Below, in pieces: positions 1-9,300 of a stretch of DNA of 26,169 bases. Positions within the stretch are counted from its first letter, which is position 1. Each line of letters begins with the position of its first letter. The notes beneath the pieces were generated by a model. That model ran no database searches. It was given only the letters and a program-made list of their open reading frames with translations, and was not told where the DNA came from. The position numbers and the translations under genes were made by a program. The DNA is from Spongospora subterranea (taxonomy: Eukaryota > Endomyxa > Phytomyxea > Plasmodiophorida > Plasmodiophoridae), in assembly GCA_900404475.1 (NCBI GenBank), contig OUQQ01000251.1:1-26169 (forward strand), given 5' to 3'.

Positions 1-61
1 TGACTTGAACACGCAGCCTTCTCCTTAGGAGGGAGACACGCTGCCATTGCGCCACACGAGC
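1..61 (-). tRNA. tRNA-Arg (anticodon CCU), 3' end cut by window edge
   Basis: Read on the minus strand from 61 down, the cloverleaf is clear. The 5' acceptor half is GCTCGTG (61-55), followed by TG. The D stem GCGC/GCGT closes a 7-base loop AATGGCA. The anticodon stem TCTCC/GGAGA closes the loop CTCCTAA, giving anticodon CCT at 29-27. The variable loop is AGGCT. The T stem begins GCGTG with T loop TTCAAGT, and only CA of its second strand lies inside the window. The missing bases are the rest of the T stem and the 3' acceptor half. No intron is seen after the anticodon. Whether the acceptor stem closes cannot be checked here, so a tRNA-derived pseudogene is not fully excluded. Confidence 0.9.
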
Positions 62-570
62 TCAACGTGTTGGCAGATCTCAATAATCACGCCTACAGTA
101 TACTGAACAGGTGTACCTGTACATATGGATTGCAAGAATCATTGGGTGTCAGTCCATGCACTGGGTGTCGGAGTGACTCGTCTCATAAAACAACGGATAG
201 GTACATAGATGTGGATTGTGGGACTCTAATATTGGAGTGCTTTTTTAAGTGGTCAAAATACCACAATTGGTTGGTCAAAATACCACAATTGGTTGCTTCA
301 TTGTCTGCCATCCGAGGTTGAAGGTAAAATCTCCGGATGGACCGCGTCGTCCTGACTGCATGAATCAACGTATGTCGCAGAATCACAAGCCACATTGATG
401 CTGCGTCTTGTTGATGTTGTGACCTTAATGATGTCTGTTGAATTCTTTCTGATATTGTGTTGAAACTCAAAAAGCCAATTTGCAAAACTTGCTCTGATCT
501 CATTGAAAGGGAAACCATCTGGAAATTCGTTGAGGTTTGTATTCAAAACTCTTGAAAAACACATCTGTTC
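62..570. other. Non-genic stretch with one small tandem repeat
   Basis: No convincing gene is seen. Short reading frames occur on both strands (for example minus 606-298) but have no recognisable domain. The minus-strand frame runs outward from the left arm of the large inverted repeat, and its first residues (TPELQ) recur in the right arm, so it may be the non-duplicated tail of the same decayed element. Confidence 0.4.
251..294. repeat. 22-bp tandem repeat, two perfect copies
   Basis: The 22-base unit at 251-272 is repeated exactly at 273-294. It is AT-rich and contains CCACAATTGG. Two copies suggest a recent slippage or duplication event. No functional role is visible. Confidence 0.85.
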
Positions 571-1768
571 AAAAATTCGCCTTATGGTTTGCAGCTCTGG
601 AGTCAATTGTTGTTCGTGCCGTACTCCATTAACGTCGAAAGACAGTCCGCATCTGATCTTGCTTTACGTGCGTAAGTCACTCCATTCTGATTTCGTTGTT
701 GGTTTACGTCTCGCACGGCGTCGGGAGCGAGTTGCAGGAAAAAACTCTCTCCAGGATTTTTCATTTCCAATGCACACTGGGTGGTGACCTGAAACGCATT
801 GACGAAACATTTCACCGTTATGTGGGCGATTGATTCATATTTATCGACATGTTTCGAACATCGAAATTGATTTTGGGCTGGCTAGGGCTGGCCAACGTCT
901 AAGGTATGTCCGTTCTCAACGAAAGCAGCCATATTCGAATGACGGCAGACCCCAGACACATCGAAGGCGCTACTTGGCAAAAAGAACCGCCAGGCGCCAT
1001 TGGTCAACAGGATTCCGCGTAAGATGCCAACGTAACGTGAGTCACCAAGTAACGTAAAAGCTGAGCTTATATTTTCCAGTCTCCAAGCGAACAGAGAAAG
1101 AATTTTTCGCCCAAGGAAACTGCGGTGCTGGCTTCCAAATGGCTGGCCGTTTCATGTGACCTTATTGTTGGTTTCCTTGGGCGAAAAATTCTACACTACA
1201 TACGCTCTCTCTTTTCGCTTGGAGACTGGAAAATAGACTCAGCTTTTAACGTTGCCTGGTGACGTACGTTAATTGGCATCTTATGCTGAGCAATATCTCC
1301 ACAACTACAACGTTTCGGAAACTGGGAATCTGGTTTTTGATGCCGCGTGGTCGATCAATGACGCCTGGCGGTTCCTTTTGCCAAGTAGCATCTTCGACGT
1401 GTCTGGGGTCTGCCGTCATTCGAATATGGCTGCTTTCGTGATCGTTGAGAACGGACGTACCTTAGACGTTGGCCAGCCCTAGCCAGATCAAATCAATTTC
1501 AACGTTCGAAACATATCGATAAATATGAATCAACCGCCCACATAACGGTGAGATGTTTCGTCACTGCGTTTCAGGTCACCACCCAGTGATTCTTGTGCAT
1601 TGGAAAATGAAAAATCCTGGAGTTCCTGCAAATTGCTGCCGACCTCGTTCGAGACGTGAACCAACAATGGGAAAGCAAAGATCAGATGCGGACTGTCTCT
1701 CGACGTTAATGGAGTAGGCATGAACAACAACGAGTGACTCCAGAGCTGCAAGCCATTATTCGCCTTTA
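571..1768. repeat. Large imperfect inverted repeat (foldback-like)
   Basis: The left arm (about 571-1120) and right arm (1171 to about 1768) are reverse complements of each other over roughly 550-600 bases, separated by a 50-base spacer (1121-1170). Many long exact blocks are shared, including the arm ends next to the spacer, around TTTTTCGCCCAAGGAAAC. The arms have diverged by substitutions and small indels. The right arm has about 60 bases (near 1285-1345) that the left lacks. A 69-codon frame at 1273-1482 in the right arm has no recognised domain and is disrupted in the left arm. This is either a foldback-type transposon or two head-to-head copies of a decayed element. No target-site duplication was identified. 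Confidence 0.85.
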
Positions 1769-3411
1769 CTCTCAACATTTTGGAGGGAGCCTATCGAGCA
1801 GGTTGAGGAGCCTATCAAGCCGGTTAAATTTCAAAAATTCTCTGCTCGTTAATTCATCTCATAATTGCTGACGTGCATAAGCGACTCCATTCTCATCATC
1901 CCCTCAAATTGATCGGCCTTCTTTGATGATCAACATGATTGATCTGAAAGAATCAATTAAAAGTGTATCGAAAAAGGCTGAATCTGCTCCATACCGATGT
2001 TAACTTCTGCAAATTTGAAACAACGTTCGCGCGCAGCAGATTTGTTCGAAAATTGGTCAACAAACAATGGAACATCGCATCAAAATTCTTTCGCGGTTTT
2101 CCTGGGTAGTCTCAGTCTCAGCTCGAAGGTGAAGAAACCAACAGATGGAGAAAGTAACAACTCCGTTTATTATTGCTTAAGGACCATTGTTTACGAATGT
2201 GCTTGGATAGCCAATCAAGCGATTTCCCATCGGTTTTTCGACCATCTTCCAGTATTTCAGCTGCGACGAAACCACTACCAAAGGTAGCGCGACTTATCAA
2301 AAATTGCATCAATCACTGTTCTCCAACGATTAAAAAACCTTCTCTCGCTGCCGTGGCACCATTTCGATCCCCATCCTATGGGAAATCGCTTGATTGGCTA
2401 TCCAGGCACATTCGTAGACAAGCTTTGTTCTGTACTGAGCTCTGCTTGATCGTGTCGCAGCCTTGACCGAAGCAGAACGACCCTAATGACTTCGACATCA
2501 GGTAGTTGTTCATCTCCACCGCGGGTACCCATACCCAAAGATACCCAAAACCTACCAGGTCGTCGACCTTCATTTCCAGAGAGTTATGCGATATATTGTC
2601 ACAAGTCGGTCCAAGTAGGCCTTCATCGTCTTGCTCGAATGCTACGCCCCTGACTTCGCCTCTTTCGTTTCGTCAAATGTAGTTTACAGTGTCCTCAATA
2701 GTTGTGCTGATGTCGCACAATGGCTGACCTGCTTATATTGCATCTTCGCTATCGTTTCGTCCGGTCGCTGGCTCTGCGTTTGGCTCGTGATGTAGGTAGG
2801 AATTGATGCCCATGCGGGTAAATTGGGTTTCAACCTTCCGCATCCGCTTAAAGGGTCCCAATCAATGGCATCAAATTCTGGGATTTTGTTCAGGCCAGTG
2901 TTGTACTTCGTGGTATCCTCATCTTTCCTTAATCCTGATTGGGTGAACTCCGCCGATCTTGTCGACCTTCAACGTTGCTCTGGTTGGCTGTTGCTATCGG
3001 CTCGATCATTTAACCTCGTCTCTGCTGTAGCGGGTCATGGTGGTGGTGTCTATTGTGTCGGCCTTACGCTTGACTACCACTTGGTTTGTTGAGCTCTGGG
3101 CTCTGTGGCACACTTTCGCAGAGGGTGGGACTCTTTCATCTCTGAGATGTGAAAGGTGATTAGTACAGCGTCTTCAACATTGCGGCAATGTATTAAAACA
3201 ATGGTAGATCTTGAATACATCCAAATTGTAGAACATAAGCACAGGTGTATGATTGGTAGAAGTGATTATAGTTCATCATGTTTCGCCAATGATTTTTATG
3301 ATGCGACTTTGGCGGATCTCCTAGGATGAGGTTAGATATCGAAAAAGGTCTGACCAAACTCTCCATCCTTCGCCAGCAATCAAATCTGCTGCGCCGGTAT
3401 TAACCCATTTC
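1769..3411. other. Gene-poor stretch, probably old repeat remnants
   Basis: No gene can be supported. Reading frames on both strands are short and overlapping. The minus-strand translation of about 2480-3080 has protein-like runs broken by stops and frame changes, for example a run containing KIPEFDAIDWDPLSG, which suggests a degraded coding element. I could not assign a family. A 37-base inverted repeat inside this stretch is listed separately. Confidence 0.35.
2194..2412. repeat. Inverted repeat, 37-base arms, 145-base spacer
   Basis: Bases 2194-2230 and 2376-2412 are reverse complements with one mismatch (core TAGCCAATCAAGCGATTTCC). Similarity continues weakly on the outer side. The arms encode the same short peptide, KSLDWLS followed by a basic stretch, on opposite strands, so this may be two inverted scraps of one former coding sequence rather than transposon ends. 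No target-site duplication is evident. Confidence 0.75.
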
Positions 3412-3464
3412 TTGCAGCTCAGGAGCAGTTTGTATACTGTAGACCTTCGCATTCGAAACATGGG

Positions 3465-4326
3465 CTACCGGGCAAGTTCCTCGTTTTTTTGTGCTTTTTG
3501 CGGCCGTGTTTGCAGTATGAACTTGAACCAATTACGCTTCTGCAGATCGACATTGTCCTTGCATTTGCCCATGATAATTGAACAGTCACTGCTGAAGGTT
3601 GGGAATCGGTATGTCCCGCATTTAGCTAACTCAGAATCGCGGCCAAGAAGTCTGATTTGCTTTACGCAATCACCGTTGCGAAACAATTTTTTTGTGTTGA
3701 CAGGCAGACTGTTTCTGATTCTGCACGTTGCTCCTATTGGCACTTTCAAGTCACACCCACGAAAAATCAGTTCGATTTCAGCTGTGGTGTCGAAGTTCTG
3801 GAATTGTTCCTTCCTCAGGACGAGCGAGTCACGAGTCACGACCGATAGAGGTTATTTGAAAACCCCTAATCATGTGACCTACCATGTTTTATTGATGTGA
3901 AAATATATTGCAAGCACCGGCGTTGTTTTTTGTAAAAAAACAGCTGTTTTTGAAAGACTCGGCGCCCTGGTGCAGTAGTTTTTACTACATAAAGGCCACA
4001 TTTAAGTATTGGTATTGCAATCTCTGGCATNTGTACGTTGCTCCTATTGGCACTTTCAAGTCACACCCACGAAAAATCAGTTCGATTTCAGCTGTGGTGT
4101 CGAAGTTCTGGAATTGAACCTTCCTTAGGACGAGCGAGTCACGACCGATAGAGGTTATTTGTGACCTACCATGTTTTATTGATGTGAAAATATATTGCAA
4201 GCACCGGCGTTGTTTTTTGTAAAAAAACAGCTGTTTTTGAAAGACTCGGCGCCCTGGTGCAGTAGTTTTTACTACATAAAGGCCACATTTAAGTATTGGT
4301 ATTGCAATCTCTGGCATCAATCGCAT
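3465..4326 (-). pseudogene. Unidentified reading frame split by a duplication
   Basis: Two minus-strand frames overlap in content. One starts at an ATG at 4326 and runs in frame to the N at 4031. The other runs 3839-3465. Both contain the same stretch with IFRGCDLKVPIG because it lies in the direct duplication. If the duplication is an assembly error, the two pieces would belong to one frame, with the 4326 start supplying the N-terminus and the 3839-3465 piece the C-terminus ending at the stop at 3465. The copy nearer the stop has an in-frame TGA at its upstream side, caused by a small GAGTCAC repeat. The C-terminal part is fairly rich in cysteine and lysine. No domain, signal peptide or family is recognised, and it may be non-coding. 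Confidence 0.25.
3722..4316. repeat. Direct duplication (~300 bp) joined at a single N
   Basis: Bases 3722-4030 and 4032-4316 are near-identical direct copies, abutting at the only ambiguous base in the window (4031). They differ by a few substitutions and two short indels. The first copy carries an extra GAGTCAC unit near 3830 and an extra stretch near 3859-3874. The single N exactly at the junction points to two overlapping contig ends or two alleles placed in tandem instead of merged. A true tandem duplication is the alternative. Confidence 0.9.
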
Positions 4327-4659
4327 AGCTATCGGGAGTGATAGCTATTTTACAGGACGGTGAATTACAGCATCACCTACCTATCACAGCCAAGCTTGAT
4401 AACATAGGACGCCCTTCCCCTCACTTTGTCAATCGATGCGAACGCCGATGCACTAACGTTGCCAGCCAATGAACGATTCTGCCCAGGCGTTATTCAAGCG
4501 GATCCGGAATAAAAAAAAATGCCTTCAGCAAATTGTGTTGTCATCAATGAAGTTATATCTCCAAGAAGCGGATAAGCCTCATTGATGGCAACACAGCATT
4601 GGTATTAAGTAAAGACACTTATATGAATTTCAAGCTCGATCTGGACCAAAATCACTTTG

Positions 4660-4965
4660 CTAAACCAGTTTGGATTGGGCCGCCGGAAAAGGTTCAAAAT
4701 CTGTATGGACGACATTAACGACAACACGATGGCAGTCGAAGCTGGCGACAATGCGGGTGATGTCGCAATCTAGGGATTCGATACTAGCGGATGAATTTTG
4801 AGGATGTTTTGGATTTGTTTTCAAGGGCAAATGAATGGCCAAACATTCCCGACCACCTTGATTTTTCAGGAAAATTCTCAGACTAATGCAGTTGGCGCCA
4901 ACGATGGTATGACCGAATCTGACGGTGAATTCAATCATAGATGAAACCCCGCCTTTGTCAATCAT
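4660..4965 (-). CDS. Possible small hypothetical protein
   Basis: This is a 101-codon frame starting at an ATG at 4965. Its composition looks plausibly coding, and it contains a stretch ITRIVASFDCHRVVV with alternating hydrophobic residues typical of a beta strand. No domain is recognised, there are no upstream or downstream partners, and neither flanking splice sites nor conservation can be judged. It could be a transposon remnant or chance. It is kept as a low-confidence call because it is the longest ATG-started frame between the duplication and the FES1-like gene. Confidence 0.2.
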   Translation of the reverse strand: MIDKGGVSSMIEFTVRFGHTIVGANCISLRIFLKNQGGRECLAIHLPLKTNPKHPQNSSASIESLDCDITRIVASFDCHRVVVNVVHTDFEPFPAAQSKLV

Positions 4966-5158
4966 TCTGCATTATTGAAAAAAAATCCAACCACTGGGCT
5001 GTGAAATCAGCCAACTCTCCACATGACTGACACCTTGCCTAAACAGAACAAAATCCAATCAAAATTGCCGATCAAATTAGCTTCTCCCAGCCGTACATAA
5101 TTATTCTGTGTACTGCACATCAAAATACAGTACACGGCCGTCATTTTGCTGCAGCTTG

Positions 5159-5168
5159 GAAAGTTCCG
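5159..5168 (+). promoter_or_regulatory. Possible heat-shock element upstream of FES1-like gene
   Basis: The bases GGAAAGTTCC fit the inverted pair nGAAnnTTCn that heat-shock factor recognises. The next 5-base unit is GGCAA, one mismatch from the expected nGAAn. It lies about 100 bases before the ATG. Known biology: heat-shock factor sites need three or more alternating units for strong binding, and FES1 in yeast is stress-inducible. A two-unit match can arise by chance, so this is only suggestive. Confidence 0.3.
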
Positions 5169-5269
5169 GCAAAAGTTCCAGTCACTGCGCAGTTTACCGG
5201 AGACCAGATTTTGCCGAACTGGAAATTTGTTCCACAAATATATATCGTCTCGGGAGATTATCCAGAAAG

Positions 5270-6334
5270 ATGTCAAATGCTCGAGACCCCAATACGTCGT
5301 TGCTGGATTGGGCGACTAAAGCTGCGTTGGAGCATCCGGCCCCGGTTGGCACGGTATTTCGCAAACCGGAACAGATTGTATTGCGAATTGTGTTTGAATG
5401 AGCAACATCAGTTGACGATCTGATTAGGATAAGAAATGGATCGACGCTCTGCTTGGGGAAAAAACCGATGGCAGTCGTATGAAACAAGAGGTTGCCAAAC
5501 TGAAGGATCCTAATTCAACTCATGAGGAACGCATAGAAGCGTTGAGCCAGTTAGAATTCCTCTGCGATTTGACGCATAACGCTAATGGTATGAGCATCTA
5601 CTGTTGCATTTTGATTTCTGACTTTTTTACAATCAGATATGACGCAGATCGGTGGTCTTGAGCTCTTATTTGAATACATTTTATCCGACAATGAAGAAAT
5701 TCGATTGGCCGCGTTCAATATCCTGGGAGTCTGCGTCGCCAATAACGATTATTTTAGCGATGCTGTCATGCAGAATCCCGACCGCTTCTCACAGCTTCTG
5801 CAATTGTTTCAACAACCTGCATCCGAAGTTGTCCGTTCCAAATCGCTCTGGATAATTTCCGGATTGTTGCGTGTGTCATCCATCGCCTTTTCAAACTTCA
5901 CTTCAAATCCCGACGCCATGTCGTCGTTGATTCATTGTCTCGTGGATTTTTCCAATCTTCGTGTCACGCGGCGAGCCATCAATTTGATGCAGTTTATTGA
6001 GTTCAAAATGCCACATCTTCTTGGCAAAGGTATCAACCGAATAGCGAGGGGTGTTATCAACTCTAAGGATAAAAATATTGTAGATTTTCCAGAATTGCTT
6101 CTTGCAAGTCTGGAACAAATTAAGGATACAGATTGCCGCGAACAGATCGTCAAATTGTTGGCGGAATTCCATGAACGTGGTGATAATCTTAGTGACGAGA
6201 CGCCCAATGTTTTGAGGAAGGTCCAGGATGAGGTTGAAAGGTGCAATAACGATGACAGCCATGACCCGGAAATGTTGATATCGTCGATTACTGAGTTATT
6301 GAAGGTTACCGAAGGCTCGAAGGATGCGACATAG
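5270..6334 (+). CDS. FES1: FES1/HSPBP1-type Hsp70 nucleotide-exchange factor
   Basis: Predicted product: 313 residues from three exons, 5270-5353, 5428-5587 and 5637-6334. Introns of 74 and 49 bases have GT..AG ends, and the joined phases are consistent. The start ATG at 5270 precedes a typical family opening, LLDWATKAALEH, and exon 2 begins with KKWIDALLG, matching the N-terminal FES1 region. Exon 2 then carries a helix resembling the family signature (ALSQLEFLCDLTHNAN), and exon 3 supplies armadillo-like repeats (GGLELLFEYI, EEIRLAAFNILGVCVANN). Known role: cytosolic armadillo protein that embraces the Hsp70 nucleotide-binding lobe and triggers ADP release. Length fits the family (about 290-360). 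No signal peptide or ER-retention motif is present, which argues against the ER paralogue SIL1. It converges on the VPS13-like gene with 53 bases between stop codons. Exon junctions are inferred, not transcript-supported. Confidence 0.88.
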
Positions 6335-6387
6335 TGAATATATGAATTGACTTTGCAAAAAATGTATTAATACGGAACTGATTTGGG

Positions 6388-9300
6388 TTAACACCCTCTA
6401 TGTCGCATTGCTTGAGATTGAGCATTGGTTAGTATCCTAAACACTTTTTCTGTAGTTTCTGGATTTGGCAATTTCGGTAATGTGTAGGTTTGTAACCGAG
6501 ACTTCAAAATGATGGTGCAATCTTGGAAGTCGATGTTCAAGTCTTGCCAAGATATATCCTCAATTTGTCGACAATGATTGTTCGTGTCCACAACCAGAAT
6601 GCATCTGTCCAACAGTAAATATTGCCGTTGGTCAATCGTAAAGTGATCTAGATAAGCGTAGTTGGCAAACCGCCCTTCTTTCATGGTCCTCATCATGTTG
6701 TAAACGACAGCGTGCTTAGCATTGTAATCACGAATTGCCCGGTCATACCCATACAACATTCGTGGTAGTCGAACTTGATTGGTTCTCTTGCTCGAAACAT
6801 TGCTGGTGTTTTTTACGCCTTGAGAGACTGACGATACAGCATCGAGTGCACCGGTCAAAGGCTTAGCAAACAACCCAACGGCACCAAAAGCTACGCCTTT
6901 GAAAAACCCAGATACGCCATTGTTAGCCGCTCCTTTGAGGGGGTCCAAGACAATGCCCGCAATCCCATCTGCTAGCCCTGATGCTAAGTTTCTGGTTCCA
7001 TAAACAAGACCTTCCAAAACGTCGTCGGGTGACTCCCTTGCCCTAGCCATGGCTCGCCTCTCCCTATATTCGCGATTTGTTCCCAAAGCGGCGACTCCAC
7101 TACCGAGATTTCCCGATATGCCAGCGAGAGAATTTCCAACTCCATATATCGATTGATTGAAAAGCGATTTTGAACCCTTCTTCAGGCCTTGTCCAAACCC
7201 TAAAATATTGCCTTCAACCAGACCATCGACAGGGTCGTTGAAGAAATCGGATAACCCCGAACCGAGGTTATTCAACAGACCTAAGGGGTTTCCAAGAACA
7301 GATACGCTCCCCAAAATCATATAAATTCTATCCATAACGCTAGAATGATAATGTGCTGCTAAATGTGAAGTGAGAACGTCAAACGTGACGAACACATTCT
7401 TCATGAGTTTTCCTTCGAGATGAATGGGTGCTGAATCAACGTTTTTGAATGCGACTCCGATTGACCTTGATACAGCATTAGACTCTACACCGCTTGATTG
7501 TTTAGCAAAACTGAATAAAACATGAATCGGTGCCAGTTCCAGTGTCTCGAAGAACATCAGCGACCCGGCGTTGCGTTGCAGATCGCTGACTGCCAGTGAC
7601 GCATCGACTTGGTCCTGACGAAGAAGTACGGCGCGTAGATTATCATTTTGTTTTTGTGAATTAGCATTATTATCCCACGTTGGCGAATCAACGATTCCCA
7701 GTACAAAGTCGGTAAGTTTCCTATAAATCTGCTCGTCAATTTCGACTCTGGTCTCTTGAATCAGCACTCCGAAGTATTTGAAAAACCGAATTCCAAAATG
7801 ATCCAACAAAATACAAGTTCGAACAAGTAGGTGGGAAGACTGCAATGATTGCCTTCCAGAAGTCTCCCTCGGACGCATTCCAGATGGAGATAAAACAACA
7901 GGAAAACGATAGAGAGCACCGCAACCAGTATCCCACATCATATTATCAAACTGCGCTGAAATGACTTGCATTGCGATATCAGAAGTATTATCACGGTTTT
8001 GGACACAAACCTCAATACCGCCTAGAGTTAACAAACCGAATTCAATCGGTTGGTCATCAATAAAACTGAAACAAATACGGCGAACTATCACCGTGAGCTC
8101 GAGGTCAATAAACCTGGATCTCAGCCCGGATGATTGCCCGGACGCTACGTGTTGTTTGCGTGTATCAGACAGCGATTGCAATACGAGAACCTTTGTCTGG
8201 CCACGGCTTACCATGCGAAGACGAATTCGGCGGTCGGGAGGACCGACGTCAACTTTGAGGCTTAGATCATCTAAAGCAACGTTGCCTGACCATGATTTGC
8301 ATCTAACTTCAATTTGCAATGGATGAGGGGCGACCAAACACTCCCAGGCGAAAGAAGTAGAACAGTCGTTTTCAACAGATATTAGCGGCCCAACCGGAAA
8401 CGGCTCCTCCAGCTGCTGGCGAAATACTATTGGAAATCCTGTCAAGTTGTGAATCTTATATGGAGGATCTGGAGATAGGCGAACGGAGAAGAATGAATGA
8501 ATGCTTGAGCGAGCAGATTGAATATGCAAATCCAACAAAACTGATTTCGATTCAACCTCAGAGGCTGGCGCAGAGGAACCAGATACCGACGCGACAGGAA
8601 CTTTGATACATACCTGAGAAACCTCGCTGATGCGGAAAAATCCGGACCAAAACACTTGATCAAATGACGCACGAAGAAACCGTTTGGGGTTACTTCTAAG
8701 CCAATATACAGGGCAAGTCGAATGAGAACGAAGATGGATGAGAGAATTTGCAATCTCAGTTTGGGATATATATAAATCAGTATCCAGGTTATTTACAAGG
8801 ACTGAGCGAGGAACAAACTGGACTAACTTGGTCCCCTGAAATCGTCCTGGAGATAGATCAAATTGCACGCCGATATCGACTTCGCAGGTAAACGTTGATG
8901 ACGGTGGTTGATAAACCAGTGAAAACATGCCATCTTCTGCAGCAGATGAAATATTGAACGAAGAACTCCATGGACAATCGCCGACTCGCACAACGAGATC
9001 ACAATGACGATTGGGTATCAGCCCAAACATTGACACTTTCCGTGGAATTGGTGCGATAGAATCGGAAGAACACGAACTAATAGAGGCGTGGCGGGACGAT
9101 CTTTGGCTATCTCGAGAGTTATCAAGCTGAGCGGGAATCGGATAAGGTCCTTGGTCATTACTGATCCACCCCAGTTCAAGTTGTAAATCAGTTCGGTCTA
9201 CAAAGAAGTATGACGCGCTCGCGGTCAGTACAGTTCTTGCACGATCTCCAGAGCGGAAAAACGCAGCCGGACCGCTAAGGAATTGGATCTTTAAGCGCAT

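Larger units (their letters stand above)
4327..5269. other. Intergenic region upstream of the FES1-like gene
   Basis: It holds a perfect 9-base hairpin (4325-4333 with 4340-4348), an A-run near 4511, one weak minus-strand reading frame (listed separately) and, close to the gene start, a possible heat-shock element. The last 100-200 bases presumably contain the promoter and 5' untranslated region of the FES1-like gene. No clear TATA box is seen. Confidence 0.5.

Noticed and set aside
2823..3092. Plus-strand 89-codon frame
   Set aside because: No recognisable domain. The opposite strand looks more like degraded coding sequence, so this is probably chance.
4325..4348. Perfect 9-base hairpin as a terminator
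   Set aside because: No T-run follows, there is no gene end nearby, and bacterial-type terminators are not expected in this genome.
5007..5276. Minus-strand 89-codon frame
   Set aside because: It covers the presumed promoter of the FES1-like gene, has no domain, and has low-quality composition.
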